Shown here: piece by piece, positions 53,093 to 61,325 of the stretch
How positions within the stretch are numbered: position 1 is the stretch's first letter
Layout: each line of letters opens with the position of its first letter
Assembly: GCA_020052415.1 (NCBI GenBank)
Contig: JAGVPB010000094.1
Location: 38,881-102,880 of the forward strand
Reading direction: 5' to 3'
From: Bacteroidales bacterium
GTDB taxonomy: Bacteria > Bacteroidota > Bacteroidia > Bacteroidales > JAADJA01
DNA length: 64,000 nucleotides
The notes under the pieces: generated by a model
Databases searched by the model: none
What the model saw: the letters and a program-made list of their open reading frames with translations, nothing else
Told to the model about the DNA's origin: nothing
Made by a program: the position numbers and the translations under genes

Positions 53093-54490
53093 TTAGTACC
53101 CCAGTATTTTAAACATGGATTTATAACTTTGCTCCTTTGCGAACAACTTTGTCGTCAGCTCATTATTTTCATCGTAATCAATAATAATGTGCTTTGGGGC
53201 TGGTATCAAACAGTGCTGAATTCCCCCATAGCCTCCAATGGATTCCTGGTAAGCCCCGGTATGAAACAGGCCAATATAAAGCGTTCCGTTATCCTTCACT
53301 TTTGGAAGAAAGACTGCGTTTGCATGTGCTTCTGAATTATAATAATCTTCACTATCGCAGGTTAGCCCTCCTAAAAAAATGCGTTCATATTCTTTATCCC
53401 AGTTATTTATAGCCAACAGAATGAACCGCTGGTTTGTAGCCCAGGTGTCGGGTAGAGTAGTCATGAAGGAGCTGTCAATCATATTCCAGACTTCCCTGTC
53501 GTTCTGTCTTTTCTGGTCAATAACAGCATACAGAACTGCGCCGCTTTCACCCACCGTGTAGGATCCGAATTCCGTAAATATATCCGGATCAGCTGTGTTA
53601 TTCTGAACACAGATATTTTTTATCTGGGCAATTATTTCTTCGGTCATATATTCAAAATCATAATCGAAGGCAAGCGAGTTCTTGATCGGGAAACCTCCGC
53701 CAATGTTCAGGCTATTAACTTCAGGACATACTTTTTTTAGCTCACAATATACATTCACACTTTTTGCAAGCTCATTCCAGTAATAAGCTGTATCCTTTAT
53801 CCCTGTATTAATGAAGAAATGAAGCATCTTCATCTCGATATTAGGATTACTCTTTATTTTTTCGATGTAAAACGGAACGATATCATTATAGCGGATTCCC
53901 AAACGAGAAGTATAAAATTCAAATTTCGGCTCTTCCTCAGAAGCAATCCTCATTCCAAGTTTATACTTTTTGCCGTGATTAACTCCGGTTAAGTAATTAT
54001 CCAGTTCCGACAAATTATCTAGCACAGGAATAATATTTTCAAAACCGTCATTGATCATTTTAATAATGTTTTCAATATACTGGGGCCTCTTGAATCCATT
54101 ACATATAATATAAGTGTCCTTTTTTATTTTCCCTTGTTCATATAAGGTTTCAACTATATTCAGATCGAATGCTGATGAGGTTTCAATATGAACTTCATTT
54201 TTCAAAACCTCATCAAGTATGAATGAAAAATGTGAACTCTTGGTACAGTAACTGAAATAATAATCGCCCTTGTAATCAGTCTTGGCCATTGCAACATTAA
54301 AGAGTTTTTTTGCCTTTTGAATTTGCGAGGAAATTTTGGGTAAATAACTTATTTTTAAAGGTGTTCCATATTGCTTAATAATATCCATTAAGCATATATT
54401 ATGAAAGTACAATTCATCATCAATTACTTCGAACTCTTCCTGTGGAAAATCAAAAGTCTGTTCAATCAGGTCTATATATTTCTTCTTCAT
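53093..54490 (-). CDS. speA: Arginine decarboxylase, alanine-racemase-fold type
   Basis: 465 residues, the short Bacteroidota form. PLP-dependent fold III enzyme: YFSYCTKSSHFSFILDEVL holds the likely PLP Lys region (YKGDYYFSY nearby), FFINTG and SLNIGGGFPI bind phosphate, and FTEFGSYTVGESGAVLYAV plus GLTCDSEDYYN and HTGAYQES carry the substrate-binding Asp and Cys of the active site. Produces agmatine. First gene of the speA-speB-DHS-like operon. Confidence 0.88.
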   Translation of the reverse strand: MKKKYIDLIEQTFDFPQEEFEVIDDELYFHNICLMDIIKQYGTPLKISYLPKISSQIQKAKKLFNVAMAKTDYKGDYYFSYCTKSSHFSFILDEVLKNEVHIETSSAFDLNIVETLYEQGKIKKDTYIICNGFKRPQYIENIIKMINDGFENIIPVLDNLSELDNYLTGVNHGKKYKLGMRIASEEEPKFEFYTSRLGIRYNDIVPFYIEKIKSNPNIEMKMLHFFINTGIKDTAYYWNELAKSVNVYCELKKVCPEVNSLNIGGGFPIKNSLAFDYDFEYMTEEIIAQIKNICVQNNTADPDIFTEFGSYTVGESGAVLYAVIDQKRQNDREVWNMIDSSFMTTLPDTWATNQRFILLAINNWDKEYERIFLGGLTCDSEDYYNSEAHANAVFLPKVKDNGTLYIGLFHTGAYQESIGGYGGIQHCLIPAPKHIIIDYDENNELTTKLFAKEQSYKSMFKILGY

Positions 54491-54575
54491 TAATCAATTG
54501 TAACTTAAATGAATTTATAAAATTAACTGTATGTAAATAACTTAGAAATTCTATATGACACCATTTCGGGGTGGA

Positions 54576-54583
54576 CAAAAATA
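54576..54583 (-). promoter_or_regulatory. Candidate -7 box for the polyamine operon
   Basis: Reads TATTTTTG on the minus strand, 85 bp upstream of the speA start, leaving a leader of about 75 nt. Confidence 0.4.
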
Positions 54584-54717
54584 CAATTTCTGCGAAAATT
54601 CTGGATAATTAATTCGTTATACAGAAATAAAATTGATGAACTTTACAATAAATTTAATATTCTGCACTTATCAATTAATAATTTAATTGGCAATACTCAA
54701 TTTTAAACTATCAGACA

Positions 54718-55587
54718 ATGGATAAGTATACCCTGATTTTTATTTTTAAAATCTTTTTTATTTCTTTATTATTTGGGTTCAAATGTTATAGCCAGACTAA
54801 TGAATTGAAAATCAGTTGTGAAAAACGCTGGCAAACTCCTGAAGTATTAATGACATCGGAATCTGTGTGCTACGACCCTCTCACCAATTTATTATATGTT
54901 TCGTGCATCAACGGTAATCCTGCTGAAAAGGATGGTAATGGGTTTATTGCAGAGTTAAGTTTAAATGGTGAAGTAATAAACCTGAACTGGATAACGGGTT
55001 TAAATGCTCCTAAAGGTATGAGTGTGAACAAATCAAAATTATTTGTCACTGATATTGACAGAGTGGTTGAAATTGATATTTCTAAATCGGCAGTTTCGAG
55101 GGAATTCAAGGTGGACGGGGCAAAATTCCTGAATGACATTGTAATAGATCCAAACGGTTTGATTTATATTTCAGATATGGCTACCAGTAAAATTCATCGA
55201 ATTAATAATGGTATTGTCGAATCCTGGTTGAGTGATGAGGAAATTGAAGCTCCAAATGGAATGTTTTACGAGAACAAGGAAATCCTGATCGGTACAAAAA
55301 AAGGAATTTATGCGGTACGAATCAATGATAAGCGGATCTGGCCAATATTACCGGTGGATGGCGGAATTGACGGCCTCAAGGCAGATGGACACGGAAATTA
55401 TATCATATCGGACTGGAAAGGTAAAATTCAGATGGTAAACATTAGCAAAGAATCAATGATTCTAATTGATACAAGTATATCAGGTGTAAATGCTGCCGAT
55501 TTGGAATTCATACCTGGTAAAAATATGCTTTTCGTTCCAACATTCAGTGACAATCGTGTTACGGCCTATGAAATAATATTTAAGTGA
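54718..55587 (+). CDS. Secreted SMP-30/gluconolactonase-like beta-propeller
   Basis: 289 residues with a signal peptide (to about residue 26, KCYSQ). Six repeated propeller strands are visible: SVCYDPLTNLLYVSCING, GMSVNKSKLFVTDIDRVVEI, NDIVIDPNGLIYISDMATS, GIYAVRINDKRIWP and DLEFIPGKNMLFVPTFSDNR. Blocks like ND.x.D.DPNG and NG carry the calcium/lactone sites of SMP-30 proteins. Catalysis is unproven; many homologues only bind ligands. Confidence 0.75.
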   Translation: MDKYTLIFIFKIFFISLLFGFKCYSQTNELKISCEKRWQTPEVLMTSESVCYDPLTNLLYVSCINGNPAEKDGNGFIAELSLNGEVINLNWITGLNAPKGMSVNKSKLFVTDIDRVVEIDISKSAVSREFKVDGAKFLNDIVIDPNGLIYISDMATSKIHRINNGIVESWLSDEEIEAPNGMFYENKEILIGTKKGIYAVRINDKRIWPILPVDGGIDGLKADGHGNYIISDWKGKIQMVNISKESMILIDTSISGVNAADLEFIPGKNMLFVPTFSDNRVTAYEIIFK

Positions 55588-55588
55588 T

Positions 55589-55596
55589 TAAATTTG
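55589..55596 (+). promoter_or_regulatory. Candidate -7 box for the OmpH/Skp-like gene
   Basis: TAAATTTG, matching TAnnTTTG, 37 bp upstream of the preferred start at 55634. Confidence 0.35.
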
Positions 55597-55633
55597 CACA
55601 AAAAATCAAATTATAAATTTTATGATCCATTTT

Positions 55634-56146
55634 ATGAAAAAAGTTTTTTTAGCTCTTTTAGTTTTGGCTTTTAATGCCGGATTAGCTCAACGCATTGCTT
55701 TCGTTGAAGTAAACAAAATCATTGACAAGATGCCGGAATATAAGGCAGCCAATGAAAATATTGACAACCAGATTAAACAATGGGAATCGGAAGTGGAATT
55801 GAAATTTCAGGAAGTTGAAAATTTGTACCAGGACTATGTAAAAAATGAAATGCTTTATCCCGAAGATGTAAAAATCGAAAAACAAAATGGAATAGTGGAT
55901 GCTGAAAAAAAGGCAAAGGAATTCAGGGAAAAAATATTCGGTAATACCGGAGATTTGAATAAGATGCAGGAAAAATTACTGAAGCCTCTTGAAGACAAAA
56001 TTTTTCAGACAGCGGAAAGGGTCGGGAAAGAAAATAATTATGAGTATGTTTTCGATAAACGCCCCGAATCTTCATGGATTTATACAAACCCTGAACATAA
56101 TATCACAGAAAAAGTACTCACGGAATTAGGCCTCAATGAAAAGTAA
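55634..56146 (+). CDS. OmpH/Skp-family periplasmic chaperone
   Basis: 170 residues from the ATG at 55634 (MKKVFLALLVLAFNAG); four residues more if the ATG at 55622 is used. Signal peptide cleaved near LAQ. The mature protein begins RIAFVEVNKIIDKMPEYKAA, the OmpH start, then a long coiled coil (VELKFQEVENLYQDYVKNEM, EFREKIFGNTGDLNKMQEKL) and a small C-terminal cap (YEYVFDKRPESSWIY). Holds unfolded outer-membrane proteins on the way to BAM. Confidence 0.88.
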   Translation: MKKVFLALLVLAFNAGLAQRIAFVEVNKIIDKMPEYKAANENIDNQIKQWESEVELKFQEVENLYQDYVKNEMLYPEDVKIEKQNGIVDAEKKAKEFREKIFGNTGDLNKMQEKLLKPLEDKIFQTAERVGKENNYEYVFDKRPESSWIYTNPEHNITEKVLTELGLNEK

Positions 56147-56197
56147 ATAGTACCGAAAGAAGGATTATTATTAGCTTGAAGATTATTTCCAATTAAA

Positions 56198-57043
56198 TTA
56201 AAAGTCAAAAAACGCCTGGCTGTATTCAATTGGATTTATACAAATAACGGGTATCTGTGCTTCATTAAAAATTATTTTTTCGGACCAGGGAGCAAGACTA
56301 AAATTTAAGGATCCAATTTGAGGTTCAGTTACGATCATAATCAGATCCATATTTTTTTCAACGGCATAATCGGTTACAATTTTGGCTGAATCCCCTGTAT
56401 TATCAGCATAATCTACATCAAAGGCAATCCCGGATTTTTGAAAGGCATCAGCAATTTGCTTTGAAATAATGTCAATTCTCGACATTTCTGCAGGATCGCT
56501 TACTCTTTCTTTAAAAATAGTTATCGTTGATTTAAATCTTTGTGAAAAGGAAATTGCATATTGTACTTTTTGCCTGGCCTCAGTGAAGGAATTGATCGGC
56601 ATCAGTATCTTGCTATACCCGAAATAATTCTTTTTTTGAACAACCAGTGTTGGAACCTTTGCCCTTGTTATAACTTTAAGAGCATAACTGCCGAAGAGGT
56701 GCTGAAGTCCCTTTTTCCCATGTGTGCCTAAAATAATAAAATTAGCTCCTGCTTTTGAAGCTTTTTCATGGATAAGTTCAAAAATGCTGCCTTCCTCACA
56801 GGAATAATCTATTACCAATCCTTCATTCAGTTTTTGAAACTCTTGCGTAATTTGGATAAGCTTGTTTTCTACTGCATGATGTATATCCTTTTCTCCCTTA
56901 AACAAGACAAAGGAGTCCTTGTTAATAACATGATAAATCAACACTTTAAAATTCACAGCCTGTGCAATTTTCACTGCATGTTCAATAGCATTATAGCAAA
57001 CGTCCGAAAAATCAGTCGGGACTAAAATTATATTGTTTAGCAT
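56198..57043 (-). CDS. Two-domain universal stress protein
   Basis: 281 residues with two UspA domains, about 1-145 and 150-281. Domain 1 starts NIILVPTDFSDVCYNAIEHA and has ILGTHGKKGLQHLFGSYALK, the ATP-loop G-2x-G-9x-G(S) type; domain 2 (KILMPINSFTEARQKVQYAI) lacks a clean ATP loop. Typical of Bacteroidota tandem Usp proteins of stress adaptation. Confidence 0.9.
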   Translation of the reverse strand: MLNNIILVPTDFSDVCYNAIEHAVKIAQAVNFKVLIYHVINKDSFVLFKGEKDIHHAVENKLIQITQEFQKLNEGLVIDYSCEEGSIFELIHEKASKAGANFIILGTHGKKGLQHLFGSYALKVITRAKVPTLVVQKKNYFGYSKILMPINSFTEARQKVQYAISFSQRFKSTITIFKERVSDPAEMSRIDIISKQIADAFQKSGIAFDVDYADNTGDSAKIVTDYAVEKNMDLIMIVTEPQIGSLNFSLAPWSEKIIFNEAQIPVICINPIEYSQAFFDF

Positions 57044-57067
57044 CTTAATAAGGTTAGATTATTTTAA

Positions 57068-57075
57068 CAAAAGTA
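57068..57075 (-). promoter_or_regulatory. Candidate -7 box for the stress protein
   Basis: TACTTTTG on the minus strand, 24 bp upstream of the Usp start and directly after the tricorn gene terminator. Confidence 0.45.
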
Positions 57076-57099
57076 AAAAAAAGCCACCAACAGGCGGCT
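57075..57099 (-). terminator. Rho-independent terminator of the tricorn-type protease gene
   Basis: On the minus strand AGCCGCC (57099-57093), loop TGTT, GGTGGCT (57088-57082) with one internal mismatch, then a T run to 57075. Ends the protease transcript 8 bp after its stop. Confidence 0.78.
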
Positions 57100-57106
57100 G
57101 TAAAAT

Positions 57107-60100
57107 TTATTTGCTTTTATCAGGATAAGGAGGAACGCCGGGCCATTCTGCGGGCCAGTTCTTTAGTTCCTCTAAAATCACTTCAATCGCTTTATTTAAT
57201 TGCTGATCTTCACCAGTATATTCTTTAGCAGGATCATTTTCAATTTCAATATCGGGATCAACACCATGTCCCTCAATAACAAATGATTTCCCTTCACGGT
57301 CATAAGTTGAAAATTCAGGTTTCATAAGTGTTCCACCGTCAATGAAAGGCAATGATCCCCTGATTCCCGTCACCCCTCCCCAGGTTCTTGTTCCTATAAG
57401 TTTACCCATTTCCAGGGTTTTAAACTGGTATGGGAACAAATCACCGTCCGAAGCCGAATACTTGTCAATCAGCATTACCTTGGGACCGTAAACCATTGCT
57501 TCCGGGCTGGTATTGGGTGAACCATTCCTGCTGATCCTCATCAACGCCAGTTCCCTGCGCAATCTTTCAATGATCATTGGTGAAACATTTCCACCACCAT
57601 TACCGCGGTCGTCAATAATCAGGGCCCTTTTTTTCAATTGAGGATAGTAGTGCTTTACAAATTCATTCAGGCCCTCCGCACTCATATCCGGTATATGAAT
57701 GTATCCCACCTCGCCTTCAGTAGCTTCATTAACTTTTGATATATTTCTCTGTACCCAGTCGTAATAGTATAAACCCGATTCGTCATCAATCGGGACCACA
57801 ATAACTTTTCGTGACCCTTCTTCTTTAGGCGAACTGTTTACTGTAAGCTCCACTTGTTTTTCGGCCATTCCAACCAATGATTCATAAATATCAGTCATAT
57901 CGGTTGTCAGCTTCCCATTAACGGCAATGATAAAATCCCCTTCATTTACCTCTACACCGACTTCATTCAATGGTGACCTGGTATTTTTTGTCCAGTTTTC
58001 TCCCTTTAATATTTTATCTATTTTATAAAATCCAGTATTGTCCCTGATTAATTCCGCTCCCAATAGTCCGGTCTTTATTCTTTCGGGTGAAGGTTTATCA
58101 CCCGCATTTACATAAGCATGGCCGATATTAAGCTCCCCTATCATCTCGCCAATAACATAGTTCAGGTCATTCCTGTTATTAATAAATGGGATCAAAGGTT
58201 CATATTTCGTGTGGATAGCCTTCCAGTCAACACCGTGCATATTCGGATCATAAAAAAAGTCACGCATTTGTCTCCAGGATTCATCGAAAATCTGCGACCA
58301 TTCGTCCTTAACATTAGCCCAAACCTTCATATTTGATAAATCAACAAATTCGGTAGTATTTATTTTACTCTTAGGCAAATCAATGATGGAATACTTCTGG
58401 TTTGAATTAACAACCATTTTTTTATGATTTGCCGAAATGAGGTAACTGCCATATTCTCCAAGTTCAGTTTCCTTTTTCTCCTTCAAATCATACATTTTTA
58501 GGGTAGCTTTTTTATTAGAACTGTTTCTCATGCAATAGAAAACATAGTCACCGGCTGATTCGAGATTCCAATAATATCCGGGATCAATCGGTAAAGCTAC
58601 GATCCTGTCAACAATGCCATCAAAATCAATGTTTACTATTACGTCACTTTTCGATTCCTTGCTCTGGCCTGCTTTCTTAGGTTCATTCTCGTCCTTTTTC
58701 TCAATAGAGCCGGTATCTGATTTAACTTCAACCTCATCATTTTCAGGGCTAAAAGGATTCTCAACATCTTTTCGCAGCGTCACAAAATAAACTTTCAGCA
58801 TGTCATTATAAACATGATTCCATTCAACCCAACTATATTCAGGGTTAAAATCCCGGGAGGAAGTAAAGAATAAATATTTTCCATCTGTGCTGAAAACAGG
58901 CCTGTCGGAATCGTACCAGCCATCGGTGACCGCAATTTTTTCGTCCGTAGCAGTATTACAAATCCAGATGCGGGTCATACCATCATTGGTTGGTTTTGGA
59001 TAAGTGATCCATTTACTATCAGGTGACCAGTAATAATATCTTATTTCGCCATCTCTGGTCTCTTCAACCAGTTTAATCTGTTTTGTATTAATATCAACAT
59101 ATTGTAACCGCTGCATCCTGTCGGACCACATTAACTTTTTACTATCCGGTGACCAAACCGGATTATACTTATAATTACTGCTGTTTGATGTGATCTGAAC
59201 AGCAGGCTCACTCCTGTCCTGTTTTTGAATAAATATTTCATCCTCTCCTGTCCTGTCGGAAATAAATGAAATATAAGTTCCGTCAGGAGACCATTCCACA
59301 TTCCTGTCATGAACTCTAGAAGATTCAGTAAGATTCCTTGTCATACCTGTTTTTACTGGGACAGTGAATACATCACCTCTCGCCCCAAAAACCAGCCTTT
59401 TTCCATCGGGTGAAATCGCCCAGCTGTCAATCATTTTTGATGCATCTTTGAGTTCATTTCTGCTGCCTGCAAAATCATCTGCGATAACAACCGGAATTTT
59501 ATTTGACTGTTGTGATGAAAGATCGAAGTTATACAGGTATCCCCCGTTCTCATAAATTATTGAATTATTGCCGGCTGAAGGAAATTTTATGTCATACAGA
59601 GTATATTGAGTTACTTTTTTGGTTTCGCCGGTTTCCGTATTATAAACAAACAGGTTCATGATCCGGTCCCGATCTGATAAAAAGTATATTTCCTTGCCAA
59701 ACCACATCGGGATTATGTCCTGAGCATTATTATTTGTGATATTGACGGTTTCCTTTGATTTGAAATCATAAATCCAAATATCATCTGCCATACCTCCCCG
59801 GTAATATTTCCAGGTTCTGAATTCACGGAAAACCCTGTTGTATGCCAGCTTATCTTTTTTTGGTGAATAACTGCAAAAGCCACCCGCCGGTAATGGAAGT
59901 TCTTCCGATAATCCTCCTTTAATATTGGCAATAAACAACTGGCCAATAAAGGAATTAAATGATTTCTTCCGCGACCTGTAAACGATTTGGTCATCGTCCT
60001 TCCATGTCAATACGATATTATTCGGACCCATACGATCAGAAATATCGTCACGGTCGAGGGTAGCAGTATAAGTTAATCTTCTCGGGACCCCGCCTTCCGA

Positions 60101-60376
60101 CGGCATCAGGTAAACTTCGGTGTTGCCATCGTACTGTGCCGTAAATGCAATATTTTTCCCATCGGGTGAAAACCTCGCGAACATTTCATAGCCTATATCA
60201 TTTGTGAGTTTTCGGGCTGTGCCTCCGTCTATGGAAACAGTGTACAGATCACCGGCGTATGAAAATATAACCTGATCATTATAAATTGCTGGAAACCGCA
60301 TTAACCTTGACTCTTCCTGAGCGCCTGCATGGAAAACAATTCCAATAAATAAAACCAAAAAGGTAATTTTTCTCAT
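57107..60376 (-). CDS. Tricorn-type S41 protease with beta-propellers
   Basis: 1089 residues starting at the ATG at 60376 (MRKITFLVLFIGIVFHAG, a signal peptide); the ATG at 60448 adds 24 non-signal residues. Order: N-terminal propeller repeats (about 25-330; ARFSPDGKNIAFTAQYDG), second propeller repeats (about 340-600; EWSPDGTYISFISDRTGE), linker, tricorn C1 helical region, PDZ (about 790-880), and the S41 catalytic core with IDDRGNGGGNVSPM and YSASDGDLFPYQF (active Ser in the SASDGD loop). Usual length for this family. Periplasmic peptidase. Confidence 0.93.
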   Translation of the reverse strand: MRKITFLVLFIGIVFHAGAQEESRLMRFPAIYNDQVIFSYAGDLYTVSIDGGTARKLTNDIGYEMFARFSPDGKNIAFTAQYDGNTEVYLMPSEGGVPRRLTYTATLDRDDISDRMGPNNIVLTWKDDDQIVYRSRKKSFNSFIGQLFIANIKGGLSEELPLPAGGFCSYSPKKDKLAYNRVFREFRTWKYYRGGMADDIWIYDFKSKETVNITNNNAQDIIPMWFGKEIYFLSDRDRIMNLFVYNTETGETKKVTQYTLYDIKFPSAGNNSIIYENGGYLYNFDLSSQQSNKIPVVIADDFAGSRNELKDASKMIDSWAISPDGKRLVFGARGDVFTVPVKTGMTRNLTESSRVHDRNVEWSPDGTYISFISDRTGEDEIFIQKQDRSEPAVQITSNSSNYKYNPVWSPDSKKLMWSDRMQRLQYVDINTKQIKLVEETRDGEIRYYYWSPDSKWITYPKPTNDGMTRIWICNTATDEKIAVTDGWYDSDRPVFSTDGKYLFFTSSRDFNPEYSWVEWNHVYNDMLKVYFVTLRKDVENPFSPENDEVEVKSDTGSIEKKDENEPKKAGQSKESKSDVIVNIDFDGIVDRIVALPIDPGYYWNLESAGDYVFYCMRNSSNKKATLKMYDLKEKKETELGEYGSYLISANHKKMVVNSNQKYSIIDLPKSKINTTEFVDLSNMKVWANVKDEWSQIFDESWRQMRDFFYDPNMHGVDWKAIHTKYEPLIPFINNRNDLNYVIGEMIGELNIGHAYVNAGDKPSPERIKTGLLGAELIRDNTGFYKIDKILKGENWTKNTRSPLNEVGVEVNEGDFIIAVNGKLTTDMTDIYESLVGMAEKQVELTVNSSPKEEGSRKVIVVPIDDESGLYYYDWVQRNISKVNEATEGEVGYIHIPDMSAEGLNEFVKHYYPQLKKRALIIDDRGNGGGNVSPMIIERLRRELALMRISRNGSPNTSPEAMVYGPKVMLIDKYSASDGDLFPYQFKTLEMGKLIGTRTWGGVTGIRGSLPFIDGGTLMKPEFSTYDREGKSFVIEGHGVDPDIEIENDPAKEYTGEDQQLNKAIEVILEELKNWPAEWPGVPPYPDKSK

Positions 60377-60582
60377 TGCTAAATTATTTATTAAGTTTGA
60401 AAATAAACTCAATGGGATTGCCACATTAGTGCCACAATTATTAACCATTTTATAATGAAGTTGTTTTACCGGCTGAAAATAAAGTTATATAATAATAATG
60501 CAGGAAATTGAACAACAACTGTTCATAACTGAACGATAGTTTACAGAAGATAATTATGGATATAAAGTTAGTTACTCTGGCA

Positions 60583-61203
60583 TCAATCGCATGTATCCTT
60601 ATATTTATCTACCTGCTCAAAGATTATAATGCCGGCTTCATCATTAAGATCATGGTTAAGTGAATGATTAGTTCGAACCATGTTACAAACAGACCAGGCG
60701 TTACATTTGTCAGATACAGCTAAATAATTTTGTGCAAGAGCCAGGTTGTATATAAGATTAATGGTATAGCTTGAGGAGTTTTTTGCACTGGATAGTTTAA
60801 GAAGCGACAGTGCCTGAGTAACATCTTTTGAATCAATCATCAGTGTAAGATACCCAAGACAAAACAATTCATCGCCGGATAATTCGCTATAGTTCAGGTT
60901 TTCAGAATTCTTTCCATATTTTCTGCCCAAAAACATTTCAAAAGTTGCTTTGTTGTTTTTTCCTTTTTCACTTACAGGCAAGGTATTGATGACGGCTGCT
61001 TTTAAATCTATTGTTACCGACTGATCCATCAGATAACCGGCCAATACACCATCAAGGAATCCAAGTTCTTCGGCATACTGAACTTTTTCATTTAAATAAT
61101 ATGCAGTAAAGAATTTGGTTTGTGAAAGCGGAGAATCTGCAAAAATGAATTGTGCAGCAAATAAGATTACAGCTGTCAAAATGAACTTATTAAAATTTTT
61201 CAT
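60583..61203 (-). CDS. Secreted protein of unknown function
   Basis: 206 residues with a signal peptide (FILTAVILFAAQFIF, cleavage near ADS). The mature part is helical, reminiscent of TPR-like repeats (ELSGDELFCLGYLTLMIDSK, NLIYNLALAQNYLAVSDKCN) with four Cys near the end. Not recognised; between the protease and the glucan phosphorylase, with its own promoter box. Confidence 0.6.
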   Translation of the reverse strand: MKNFNKFILTAVILFAAQFIFADSPLSQTKFFTAYYLNEKVQYAEELGFLDGVLAGYLMDQSVTIDLKAAVINTLPVSEKGKNNKATFEMFLGRKYGKNSENLNYSELSGDELFCLGYLTLMIDSKDVTQALSLLKLSSAKNSSSYTINLIYNLALAQNYLAVSDKCNAWSVCNMVRTNHSLNHDLNDEAGIIIFEQVDKYKDTCD

Positions 61204-61225
61204 GGTAAAGTTGTTTAAAATTAGA

Positions 61226-61233
61226 CAAAGATA
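61226..61233 (-). promoter_or_regulatory. Candidate -7 box for the secreted unknown
   Basis: TATCTTTG on the minus strand, 22 bp upstream of the 61203 start; a TTTG about 27 bp further upstream could be the -33 element. Confidence 0.45.
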
Positions 61234-61325
61234 AAATTAATTTCTCATTGATCAGACAAAGAAAAACTTGCACCGGGTTGCTGAACATTTAATAAATCGT
61301 AAAGAAATCAATTAAATTAAAAAAT

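Noticed and set aside
60377..60448. Longer N-terminus for the tricorn-type protease.
   Set aside because: The 24 extra residues lack signal character and hide a clean signal peptide that begins at the ATG at 60376.
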